IMG/VR virus record: IMGVR_UViG_3300030107_004410
Location: 1-30,010 of that record
Direction: 5' to 3' (one strand)
Length of the DNA stretch: 30,010 nucleotides
From: a virus
Positions 1-5,115 of this stretch are shown here, in pieces. The position numbers and the translations under genes were made by a program. Numbering within the stretch: the first letter of the stretch is position 1; each line of letters begins with the position of its first letter. The notes below the pieces were generated by a model that worked only from the letters and a program-made list of their open reading frames with translations, searched no databases and was not told the origin of the DNA.

Positions 1-77
1 CGCTCCAGGTACCGCCTGCACTGCTTACACGTCACCCGGTCAGGTGTAGTGGTCCGGCTCAGTAGTACCCAGCGAGA
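1..77. repeat. Left copy of the 77-bp terminal direct repeat
   Basis: Bases 1-77 are identical to 29934-30010. An exact overlap of this kind at contig ends is what a de Bruijn assembler leaves when a circular or circularly permuted molecule is assembled, and 77 is a commonly used k-mer size. I therefore infer a complete genome of 29,933 bp rather than a biological 77-bp terminal repeat. The repeat lies inside a gene that crosses the junction. Confidence 0.95.
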
Positions 78-155
78 GCAGACCGTGCGCCAGAGCAGGA
101 ACCCGGTGGGGTCTCTCTGCCTCTGGTCTCCTACTGTCCAGTGGGTGGCCCTCAT
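1..155 (-). CDS. Small zinc-finger-like protein, 5' part (gene crosses the contig junction)
   Basis: This is the first 51 codons plus two bases of a 62-residue gene that continues at 29933 and stops at 29900. The ATG at 155-153 overlaps the methyltransferase stop by four bases (ATGA), with a GAGGAGGG ribosome binding site six bases upstream. The product is basic and has Cys26, Cys43 and Cys46, with the segment PDRVTCKQCRRYLERL. That TxxPDxVTCxxC pattern is familiar from small phage proteins thought to bind zinc, but their function is unknown. It is the last gene of the early operon. The reading frame is open through the whole 77-bp overlap, which supports both the gene and circular closure. 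Confidence 0.75.
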   Translation of the reverse strand, partial: MRATHWTVGDQRQRDPTGFLLWRTVCSRWVLLSRTTTPDRVTCKQCRRYLE

Positions 156-955
156 GCTGAGCCCTCCTCAAGCTGGAGCACCACCCGGCCCACCACCTCG
201 GCCACCTGAGGCACTACGGCATTCCCTAGACATCGCAATCGGTCCACCCGTCTGGGAACCCCATCAACCACTCGACCCATGCTGTGTTCAGGTGCCCAGG
301 GTTCTCGGCTCTCTGTAATCGCTCGCCTGAAAGTTCTGGCAACTTGCCTTGAGCTTCGTATGGGTGTTTTCCGTTCAGCATCACCATCGCGTCCCCTTCC
401 GATAGTGCCCCGCTCAAGACCTTTGCCCTGAGCAACCTCACATTGCCCTCGCATGGTCGGCATGGGGAGGCCGTAGGAGTAGGCCACAATAAAGAGCCGG
501 TCACGGCGATGAGGGGCGCCGACGGCGGCAGCTGGTATGCAGTCCCAGATCGCATCATACCCGCACGCGGCCAGGTCTCCGAGAACTCGACCCATCCCCC
601 CAGAAAGGAGCGCTGAGACGTTCTCCACAACGACGTATCGGGGTCGTAGCTCGCCAATGATGCGCGCATATTCGGACCACAGTCCGCTGCGCTCTCCGTT
701 GATGCCTGCTCGCTTTCCGGCGACGGACAAGTCCTGGCAGGGAAAGCCGCCGATGCACATATCGACGGGTGGCAGGTTGTGGGCTCCGACTTGTCTGACA
801 TCTTCATACCTCTGTGCTTTGGGCCAGTGCTTGGCGAGTACCGCTCTAGCATATGGATTCTGCTCCACCTGGAAGACTGTGTGCGCGCCTGGGATGGCTC
901 TCTCGAGGCCAAGCTCTAGGCCGCCGATGCCACTAAACAGGGATCCGATCCTCAT
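152..955 (-). CDS. dcm: DNA (cytosine-5-)-methyltransferase, phage Dcm type
   Basis: The 267-residue product carries the ordered motifs of C5-cytosine methyltransferases: motif I FSGIGG (7-12, SAM binding), motif IV GGFPCQ with catalytic Cys73, motif VI ENV (111-113), motif VIII RRDRLF (150-155), a short target-recognition region (~160-225), then LGNAVVPQ (243-250). It is compact, but no core motif is missing. The ATG at 955 overlaps the upstream stop by four bases. No restriction endonuclease gene is visible nearby, so it is probably an orphan enzyme that shields phage DNA from host restriction. The target sequence cannot be read from the protein. The same DNA contains a second plausible coding frame (226-801). 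Confidence 0.93.
   Translation of the reverse strand: MRIGSLFSGIGGLELGLERAIPGAHTVFQVEQNPYARAVLAKHWPKAQRYEDVRQVGAHNLPPVDMCIGGFPCQDLSVAGKRAGINGERSGLWSEYARIIGELRPRYVVVENVSALLSGGMGRVLGDLAACGYDAIWDCIPAAAVGAPHRRDRLFIVAYSYGLPMPTMRGQCEVAQGKGLERGTIGRGRDGDAERKTPIRSSRQVARTFRRAITESREPWAPEHSMGRVVDGVPRRVDRLRCLGNAVVPQVAEVVGRVVLQLEEGSA
226..801 (-). CDS. Candidate overprinted gene within dcm (WPTP / WVEWLMGFP family)
   Basis: A 191-residue frame lies on the same strand as dcm, shifted by one base. It starts at ATG 801, seven bases after AGAGG. It is open further upstream to 912, but no better start was seen. It contains FPARTCPSPE, SYDPDTSLWRTSQ, EFSETWPRAGMMRSGTAYQL, LWPTPTAS and, near the C-terminus, LNTAWVEWLMGFPDGWTDC. 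I recognise these as conserved motifs of phage proteins often found beside, or annotated as, cytosine methyltransferases. Because dcm motifs IV, VI, VIII and X are all intact in the other frame, this is either true dual coding or a recurring shadow of conserved dcm codons. Function is unknown. Confidence 0.4.
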   Translation of the reverse strand: MSDKSEPTTCHPSICASAAFPARTCPSPESEQASTESAADCGPNMRASLASYDPDTSLWRTSQRSFLGGWVEFSETWPRAGMMRSGTAYQLPPSAPLIAVTGSLLWPTPTASPCRPCEGNVRLLRAKVLSGALSEGDAMVMLNGKHPYEAQGKLPELSGERLQRAENPGHLNTAWVEWLMGFPDGWTDCDV

Positions 956-1167
956 GACTGCCACTCAGCATCCAGGTATTCGTTCAGGTGCGCCTTGAAC
1001 CGCTCGATGGTCCTCACTGCTATGTCCCTTTCCCGGCGGGCTCCCTCGATCTGAATCTCCAAGGCGCGAACCTCAGCCACCAGCCACTCCATGTCTCTGA
1101 CGGTGTTGGCGTTGTAGCCCCTCTCCTTCATTACCTTGAGGCGGCGCTTTACATCCTGCAGGGTCAT
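952..1167 (-). CDS. Small coiled-coil protein, unknown function
   Basis: This 71-residue protein is almost wholly helical and highly charged. Heptad-like hydrophobic spacing across residues ~20-65 (WLVAEVRALEIQIEGARRER) suggests a coiled coil, so it may be a dimer or a helical partner of another protein. The ATG overlaps the stop of the FmdB-like gene by four bases (ATGA, 1164-1167), and its own stop overlaps the dcm start in the same way, so all three are probably translationally coupled. I recognise no family. Confidence 0.7.
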   Translation of the reverse strand: MTLQDVKRRLKVMKERGYNANTVRDMEWLVAEVRALEIQIEGARRERDIAVRTIERFKAHLNEYLDAEWQS

Positions 1168-1373
1168 CCGTCCCCCTTGAGTCCGTAGTTGTCACGGGCC
1201 CAGCCATCCCCGGCCAAGTGAAACGATCCGACGCTGACCTGCCGGGTCATGTAGGGCGTCTCAGGTGGTAGGACCTCATCACAGGGACCACAGACGGGCG
1301 CGGGGTCGCTGTGCTTCTGGAGCACCTCCACCCGGTGGCCGCATGCCTGGCATTTGTATTCGTACAGCGGCAT
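1164..1373 (-). CDS. FmdB-type zinc-ribbon protein
   Basis: The 69-residue product opens with MPLYEYKCQACGHRVEVLQK and continues with a second pair, CGPC (28-31). This is the hallmark of the FmdB-family zinc ribbon (Cys8, Cys11, then a CxxC). The family is small and poorly understood. Members are proposed to bind nucleic acid or act as regulators, and copies occur in many phage genomes. The start shares one base with the upstream stop (TAATG). It lies between the helicase-loader-like gene and a coiled-coil gene, which puts it in the replication/modification operon without defining its role. Confidence 0.8.
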   Translation of the reverse strand: MPLYEYKCQACGHRVEVLQKHSDPAPVCGPCDEVLPPETPYMTRQVSVGSFHLAGDGWARDNYGLKGDG

Positions 1374-1951
1374 TACTCACCCCCACGCGGATTGCTTGGC
1401 ACATCGACTAAGCTCTGCCAGGCGCCCGTGGTGGCTGCCTGGTTGCGCTCCCGGACCTTCTCCATGATCTCAGGGTGTAGCCGCTGCTCCTGTGTCAGGT
1501 TCGGTTGTTCATGCGTGCCGTAGTAGACCGCCTCTGTGAACGGGTCGGCCCTCATCTTGTCCACGACATCGCGCCAACACTTGACCGCAAACCGGGAGCC
1601 CTTGGGGCAGTCACAGGCAGCCAGAAAGGTAGTGACCTGGAGCTTCCCTCTTGAACTGTACCAGTGCGCGACCTCCCTCCACCCAGTGGATCGACACGCT
1701 CCACAGCCCTCCAGGGCTATCGCCTCTTTCCCTTTGCGGTTGGCTTGGATGAACTCGATCACCGCTGCCACGTTCGGAAGCTTCTTGCGAGTGCGGACTA
1801 TAGACCGCACCGCCTCCTCCACCTCTGAATCGTCGTACTTGTTGAGGGCCTGGAACCAGTCTATTCGAGACTCTTCTGCCCACGCTGGGACCTTGTTGTA
1901 GTTGCGCTGGATGAGCCCTAGGATCGTCCGTATGCATACGATGCTTGCCAT
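1373..1951 (-). CDS. Replicative helicase loader-like protein (lambda P / G39P-like role)
   Basis: The N-terminal ~70 residues (ILGLIQRNYNKVPAWAEES, then WFQALNKYDDSEVEEAVRSI) resemble the helical domain of phage helicase loader/inhibitor proteins such as G39P. Those proteins bring the host DnaB-type helicase to the phage origin. The middle holds four cysteines (Cys83, Cys86, Cys113, Cys115) that could form a zinc site, and the 192-residue product ends in a charged tail. It follows directly after a winged-helix initiator-like gene, the same order as lambda O and P. No phage helicase, primase or polymerase is encoded, so recruiting the host replisome would be required. The start is preceded by the shared leader CACACACGGAGAGA. 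The helicase-loader role is inferred from resemblance and position. Confidence 0.65.
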   Translation of the reverse strand: MASIVCIRTILGLIQRNYNKVPAWAEESRIDWFQALNKYDDSEVEEAVRSIVRTRKKLPNVAAVIEFIQANRKGKEAIALEGCGACRSTGWREVAHWYSSRGKLQVTTFLAACDCPKGSRFAVKCWRDVVDKMRADPFTEAVYYGTHEQPNLTQEQRLHPEIMEKVRERNQAATTGAWQSLVDVPSNPRGGE

Positions 1952-1977
1952 GATGTCTCTCCGTGTGTGTGGTGATT
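1952..1977 (-). promoter_or_regulatory. Conserved translation leader upstream of the helicase-loader-like gene
   Basis: The gap reads (minus strand) AATCACCACACACACGGAGAG, then ACATC, directly before ATG. The CACACACGGAGAGA core is the same leader found before most early genes. GGAGAG is the ribosome binding site. There is no hairpin in this copy. Confidence 0.7.
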
Positions 1978-2463
1978 CTAACCCAAAAGTGGAAAGGGCG
2001 TGTGATCGTCCTCAGTGCGTGCGTGTTCGTCCTCGTGTGCGCGCGCGATCTCAACGCTAGTCCGATCACGGCGTATAGAACGATCTGTTCTGTTCTGTTC
2101 CTGTGACTGTAGATCCGCGCGCGTGATGTCCGGAATCGTGCGTTTTTTGTCCGATTCTTGTCCGATTCGGCCTCGTATGTTGCCGGGATTATTCGGTATG
2201 GGTGGCCGGGAGGTGTGTCCGACTTGTGTCTGGTCCTCCCAGGCGGTCAGATAGACCCTGGCACTATCGCGTACCCTGCGCGCTCGGTGTCGGGTCCATC
2301 CTGCCCAGGTAGCCAGGCGACGGATGGACCACGGGTGTCCTGCCCTCATCCGGTCCAGTGCAACCATGAAGCCCACAGCTTCCGGCGCTGGGTGGTCGGT
2401 GGTCCATCGGTGCGCCAATAGGTCCACCGCTAGGGCCTGCGGCATGGGGTGCCAATATTCCAT
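1978..2463 (-). CDS. Winged-helix replication initiator-like protein (lambda O-like role)
   Basis: The start is ATG 2463 (MEYWHPMPQALA), nine bases after GGAGA; the longer open frame up to 2541 lacks a good start. The product is 161 residues. Its N-terminal ~95 residues look like a winged-helix DNA-binding domain (WSIRRLATWAGWTRHRARRV is a likely recognition-helix region). The rest is a low-complexity, polar linker rich in Arg, Asp and Gln. The DNA encoding that linker contains tandem direct repeats, as in lambda O, where the origin iterons lie within the initiator gene. The helicase-loader-like gene follows. The initiator call is inference from architecture and neighbours; a transcriptional regulator is the main alternative. 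Confidence 0.6.
   Translation of the reverse strand: MEYWHPMPQALAVDLLAHRWTTDHPAPEAVGFMVALDRMRAGHPWSIRRLATWAGWTRHRARRVRDSARVYLTAWEDQTQVGHTSRPPIPNNPGNIRGRIGQESDKKRTIPDITRADLQSQEQNRTDRSIRRDRTSVEIARAHEDEHARTEDDHTPFPLLG
2086..2168. repeat. Iteron-like tandem repeats within the initiator-like gene (candidate origin)
   Basis: An 11-bp unit, TTGTCCGATTC, occurs twice back to back at 2147-2168, next to a run of six T. Nearby, TGTTC is repeated three times without a break at 2086-2100. Both lie in the polar linker region of the winged-helix gene. Clustered direct repeats inside an initiator gene are the arrangement of lambdoid origins. I cannot show binding, and simple repeats in a low-complexity linker are the alternative. 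Confidence 0.4.
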
Positions 2464-2591
2464 TCTTGTCGGTCTCCATTCGTTTGTTGTGTCTGTTCTC
2501 CTGGTGGCGGCCCCCCCCGTGGAGGAGGGTGACCGGGTCACCAGAATGGAGAACAGTGACCTGCCGGGGGATCAATCCCGGCACCCTACGG
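2464..2591 (-). promoter_or_regulatory. Intergenic region with two inverted repeats between rusA and the initiator-like gene
   Basis: This 128-bp gap holds a 7-bp stem hairpin just after the rusA stop (TGCCGGG at 2562-2568 pairing with CCCGGCA at 2577-2583). A second palindrome, GGTGACCGGGTCACC, lies at 2530-2544, with a run of eight C at 2511-2518. No T-run follows either hairpin on the minus strand, so they are not standard intrinsic terminators. They could be operator or origin-associated sites, or RNA-stability structures. The ribosome binding site of the next gene (GGAGA) lies at the low-coordinate end. Confidence 0.5.
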
Positions 2592-3041
2592 TTAACCTAC
2601 AGGCAGGTAGATTGAAAGATCTACCCGTGGCTGTTGGTCCTTCTCACAGTATGCCGCTTCGGCTCTTAAGCACGTCACTTGTCCGTCATCCGCCCACAGC
2701 CCCGCCTGGCTGATACTATCCAGCAGAGCCTTGGCCACGTTGTCCAGGTCGGGCCGGACTGCGTGCGGTATCAGCCCTGCCGGGTCTTTCTTCCTCATCA
2801 GGCGCTTGGGCCGTGGGAAGATCGCCAGGATGTCCACCCGGACGGGAACCCCAGCCGGGGCCAACTCACGCGATCGAGTCGCGGCGCTGATCGCCCACGC
2901 GGCGCGGTGCTCATACTGCACGGTCTTGGCATCGGTGAACGTGCGCACCTTGCCGCCACGGGTCGAGAACCTGGGCCGTCCTTTTGGGACTGGCTGGCCG
3001 GGTATGGTGATTTTGAGGGCAGGAGCCCAGACGATTGACAT
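2592..3041 (-). CDS. rusA: RusA-family Holliday junction resolvase
   Basis: The start is ATG 3041 (MSIVWAPALK). The 149-residue product opens with IPGQPVPKGRPRF, the typical RusA N-terminus. It carries the catalytic block RPDLDNVAKALLD (Asp98, Asp100, Lys104) followed by the acidic pair Asp118-Asp119 in ADDGQV. In RusA these aspartates bind metal and the lysine is needed for cleavage. The enzyme cuts four-way DNA junctions symmetrically as a dimer, resolving recombination or replication intermediates before packaging. Its length is normal for the family. It sits in the same cluster as the annealing-type protein, which makes a recombination module. The ribosome binding site is modest (GAGG, eight bases upstream). 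Confidence 0.92.
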   Translation of the reverse strand: MSIVWAPALKITIPGQPVPKGRPRFSTRGGKVRTFTDAKTVQYEHRAAWAISAATRSRELAPAGVPVRVDILAIFPRPKRLMRKKDPAGLIPHAVRPDLDNVAKALLDSISQAGLWADDGQVTCLRAEAAYCEKDQQPRVDLSIYLPVG

Positions 3042-3152
3042 GGCAGGACGCCTCGCGGGTGATATGGTGGGGGATGTGAGAGGGTCGAGCTTGCTCCCCC
3101 TCTCCGTGTGTGGCCCCACCCGATGCTGTTGTAGACGTCGGGTGGGGTTTTC
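3042..3152 (-). promoter_or_regulatory. Intergenic region with a 10-bp-stem hairpin and a stranded leader motif
   Basis: Right after the upstream stop, CCCCACCCGA (3114-3123) and TCGGGTGGGG (3138-3147) form a perfect 10-bp stem with a 14-base loop. Reading on the minus strand, this is followed by CCACACACGGAGAGGGGGAG, the leader sequence found before other early genes, but no start codon follows for about 60 bases. On the plus strand the stem is followed by TTTT, so it could stop antisense transcription. On the minus strand there is no T-run. The hairpin may act as an RNA processing or stability element. Confidence 0.55.
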
Positions 3153-3383
3153 TCACATCTTCTCGAAGGTGAGCCGGTAGCCCTTGGCGGCCATCGCCTT
3201 GATCAACCGCTGGCGGCTGGCCTCTGATCGCTCCTCTTGCATGTGCTTGGGCAGCGGTGGTCCGTACTGGACCGCCGGGTATCGGTATGCCTTCTTGCTT
3301 GGCCGGTGTCCCTTGCAGAAGCCAGCCACATCCTGTGGCGGCCTCCACGCCAGTGCTCTGGACTTGTAGATGCTTTCAGACAT
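3153..3383 (-). CDS. Hypothetical basic protein
   Basis: The ATG at 3383 shares one base with the stop of the annealing-type gene (TAATG), giving a 76-residue, strongly basic product. It has one Cys-His pair (CKGH, near residue 23), aromatic residues in AYRYPAVQYGPPLP and a charged helical C-terminus. Tight coupling to the ssDNA-annealing gene and position just before rusA suggest a part in DNA metabolism, but I recognise no family. The longer open frame to 3506 overlaps the upstream gene out of frame and is rejected. Confidence 0.65.
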   Translation of the reverse strand: MSESIYKSRALAWRPPQDVAGFCKGHRPSKKAYRYPAVQYGPPLPKHMQEERSEASRQRLIKAMAAKGYRLTFEKM

Positions 3384-4108
3384 TAGAAGGGGATCTCCTC
3401 TTCGCTGTATGGCGGAGGCTGCTCCACCACAGGCGGCGCGGTCTCTTCCTGTTGACTGGGTAGCGGCCACTCCCTCGGCCAGTCCTCCCAGCTTGCCCAC
3501 GGCCACCCGTTCCGGCCCCCGCTACATTTCTTGCTACTGCACTTCCACAGCGGCCCGTCGGGGTTCCGGCCTGGATCGTTCCGGTTGTCCCACACACGAG
3601 AGGAACACACCGGGCATTGCTTCGCACTGCCTGCACTCACAATCGCTTTTGCTACTTGCTCGCCCCTGGAGGGCCCTTGAGGCGGTTTCTGCTCCCTTGG
3701 TGGGGTGCTCACACCCTGACGGGCGCTCGGGCGATTCTGGGCCGTTTCTTGGCCTGTTGGGATCTCCTCCGCTGTGGTAGCTCCTTCGCCTATCAAACAC
3801 CGCAGCGCGCGGTTCAGGGCTCGGGTGTGGGCCATCCTGGGCAAGGCGGTCGCAATCATCTTGCCGACGTTGGCCCGGCTGGCGTCCCCGATCGCGGTGT
3901 GGCTCACGTCCCCACTCGTGACCGTGACGTGAACCTCCATGTACAGGGGCAACCCCTGGTCATCGAAGACCCGCTCCACATGGTCTACCGAACTGGACCA
4001 GGGCCCCTGCCGGGTGGCCAGCCAGACCAGGCCGGTGTGGGTGATGTACTCCTTCCCCTGGAGACGTACGACGCCGTCCGATGGGAAGCCTTCAGGATAC
4101 TTGCTCAT
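3383..4108 (-). CDS. ssDNA annealing-type protein with zinc ribbon and SSB-like C-terminal tip
   Basis: The N-terminal ~115 residues contain YITHTGLVWLA, GDASRANVG and RMAHTRALNRALR. The 'GDAS..NV' and 'RMAxTRAxxRALR' signatures are those of Rad52/ERF-like phage single-strand annealing proteins. A proline-rich linker follows, then a zinc ribbon (Cys165, Cys168, Cys190, Cys195) and an acidic tail ending EEEIPF. That ending mimics the DDDIPF tip with which bacterial SSB recruits replication and repair enzymes. The protein probably coats or anneals ssDNA and may engage host SSB partners. RusA lies two genes downstream. It could instead be the phage's SSB. The ATG has the common leader GGAGAGAACC. 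Confidence 0.72.
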   Translation of the reverse strand: MSKYPEGFPSDGVVRLQGKEYITHTGLVWLATRQGPWSSSVDHVERVFDDQGLPLYMEVHVTVTSGDVSHTAIGDASRANVGKMIATALPRMAHTRALNRALRCLIGEGATTAEEIPTGQETAQNRPSARQGVSTPPREQKPPQGPSRGEQVAKAIVSAGSAKQCPVCSSRVWDNRNDPGRNPDGPLWKCSSKKCSGGRNGWPWASWEDWPREWPLPSQQEETAPPVVEQPPPYSEEEIPF

Positions 4109-4197
4109 GGTTCTCTCCGTGTGTTGGTGGGGCTCATGCCCCTGGTGAATCTAACAGGTGCGAGGGTGGCGGGGGGGCTGAGCCCCCCGGTGAGTGG
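4109..4197 (-). promoter_or_regulatory. Intergenic unit with two GC hairpins and conserved leader
   Basis: On the minus strand the stop of the Cys-rich gene is followed by a hairpin (4172-4188, GGGGGG arm paired to CCCCCC). A second, smaller hairpin follows (GGGGC 4129-4133 with GCCCC 4138-4142), then CACACGGAGAGAACC before the ATG. No T-run follows either stem, so these are not ordinary terminators. The first hairpin is the same sequence as at 4576-4592 and 6791-6807. Confidence 0.65.
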
Positions 4198-4551
4198 TTA
4201 GCGGCAGATGTAGCGCACTGGAATCTTCTTCTTGCAGACGGGGCCGATAGTGTGCAGGCCCATGTAGCTGGCGTCATTCTCGTCTGCGGGGGTGTCGGTG
4301 TCCTGTGGGTAGCAAACCATCCCACCGCTCACGCACTCGACCCAAAACGCGCGCTCTGAGACGATAGGCCGCCCACACACGCTGCAATTGTCGTCGCAGT
4401 CCTTGGAGCCCTTGCGCCCCGTGTTGCGGTCGAACGTGTCGCCGTCGGGCGTGATGGACGCAAGGTCGAACAACTCGGGGCCCTCTGTGTCCTCTGCGGG
4501 TGCGGGGTGAGTGCCGATAGCACTGGTGATGCGTGGTGAAAAGCGGGTCAT
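4198..4551 (-). CDS. Hypothetical Cys-rich protein (putative zinc binding)
   Basis: The N-terminal half of this 117-residue protein is acidic and probably flexible. The C-terminal half has Cys52, Cys56, Cys59, Cys73, Cys80, His100 and Cys106, including CSVCGRPI, which looks like a treble-clef or zinc-ribbon type site. A phage transcription or replication accessory role is possible, but I recognise no family. It is the second gene of the block headed by the regulatory region 4937-5062 and is preceded by hairpin plus leader. Confidence 0.7.
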   Translation of the reverse strand: MTRFSPRITSAIGTHPAPAEDTEGPELFDLASITPDGDTFDRNTGRKGSKDCDDNCSVCGRPIVSERAFWVECVSGGMVCYPQDTDTPADENDASYMGLHTIGPVCKKKIPVRYICR

Positions 4552-4601
4552 GTTGTCTCTCCGTGTGTGTGTGGTGGGGGGCTGAGCCCCCCGGTTGGTG
4601 G
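4552..4601 (-). promoter_or_regulatory. Hairpin-leader unit
   Basis: Minus-strand order is stop codon TAA, CCACCAACC, hairpin (4576-4592), then CACACACACACGGAGAGACA and ATG. The hairpin has six or seven G-C pairs and a 3-base loop and lacks a following T-run. The whole unit matches 6762-6816 closely and 6502-6548 with a changed loop. Confidence 0.7.
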
Positions 4602-4931
4602 TTAGGCGCGGGCGGCGCGACGTGCGGCGCGACGTGCGGCTACCCGGGCTGCTCTGGCGGCACGCTTGGCTTCGGTGGGGATTCGGTTGAGGGCCCCCGT
4701 GAGCACTGCCTTCTCGGAGCCAGCAGCCACCGTGCGCGCGGCGGCCAGGATGGTTGCGATCTTGTCCCAGTTGTCCAGCGTCGTGCTGAACACGAACCGA
4801 TCATAGTGCCCGACCTCCTCAGTCCTATCATCGAGCGAAATGCTTGCGAGGTTGGCCGCGTAGATCACGCGGTGACTGGCCTTCTGTGAGAGTTCGACTG
4901 ACTGGGCGGTGTTTGCGGTGTTGGCGTTCAT
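4602..4931 (-). CDS. Hypothetical protein with Arg/Ala-rich basic tail
   Basis: The first ~85 residues of this 109-residue protein look globular (HRVIYAANLASISLDD, FVFSTTLDNWDKIATILAAA). The last ~22 residues are almost only Arg, Ala and Lys, like the tails of histone-H1-like or other nucleic-acid-binding proteins. It is the first gene after regulatory block 4937-5062 and so is probably expressed early and strongly. Binding of phage or host nucleic acid is inferred only from composition. Confidence 0.68.
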   Translation of the reverse strand: MNANTANTAQSVELSQKASHRVIYAANLASISLDDRTEEVGHYDRFVFSTTLDNWDKIATILAAARTVAAGSEKAVLTGALNRIPTEAKRAARAARVAARRAARRAARA

Positions 4932-4936
4932 GGTGT

Positions 4937-5062
4937 CTCTCCGTGCTTGGTGCTTACAGCTTAACCCCCTGAAACACCCTGTAAACCCCTTACACCAAAT
5001 CTATGTAGTGCCAGAGACAACAAATGCAGACCTATCCAACGAATAGAAATCTGAAAAAAAAC
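4937..5062 (-). promoter_or_regulatory. 126-bp regulatory block, copy 1
   Basis: This non-coding block precedes the 4602-4931 gene and matches 6979-7104 with 16 mismatches and no gaps by hand alignment. Fully conserved parts are the T8 run (5054-5061 as A8 on plus), ATTTCTATTCGTTG, a 21-base core at 4993-5013 (minus strand begins TGGCACTACATAG), and the leader from TTAAGCTGTAAGCACC to GGAGAG. It is much more AT-rich than its surroundings. I infer a promoter/operator region for the cluster. I see no convincing sigma70 -35/-10 pair common to both copies. Confidence 0.65.
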
Positions 5063-5108
5063 CGAAAACGCCCCCGAAATCCCCTAACAATAGGTGAAAC
5101 CGGGGGCG
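5054..5108 (-). terminator. Probable Rho-independent terminator after the 5116-5646 gene
   Basis: On the minus strand CGCCCCCG (5108-5101) pairs perfectly with CGGGGGCG (5076-5069), leaving a 24-base loop. TTTTCGGTTTTTTTT follows at 5068-5054. Stem plus T-run just beyond a stop codon fits an intrinsic terminator, though the loop is large. It would isolate the cluster starting at 4931 from upstream read-through. Confidence 0.7.
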
Positions 5109-5115
5109 CACTTGT

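Noticed and set aside
1-77. Short terminal direct repeats as physical genome ends (T7-like)
   Set aside because: The repeat is exactly 77 bp, a standard assembler k-mer, and lies inside an open reading frame that continues across the join, so an assembly overlap of a circular map is simpler.
1611-2069. 152-codon minus-strand frame over the helicase-loader start region
   Set aside because: Composition is Arg/His/Gly-rich and shadow-like; it runs through the conserved leader and lacks a start signal.
2264-2584. 106-codon minus-strand frame overlapping the initiator-like gene
   Set aside because: It has no protein-like pattern, no good ribosome binding site, and overlaps a better supported gene.
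4552-4601. G6/C6 hairpins as Rho-independent terminators
   Set aside because: No T-run follows any of these stems on the transcribed strand; CA-rich leader and ribosome binding site follow instead.
4993-5013. Sigma-54 promoter reading of TGGCAC in the conserved core
   Set aside because: The -24-like TGGCAC is present, but no GC-containing -12 element lies at the required distance in either copy of the block.
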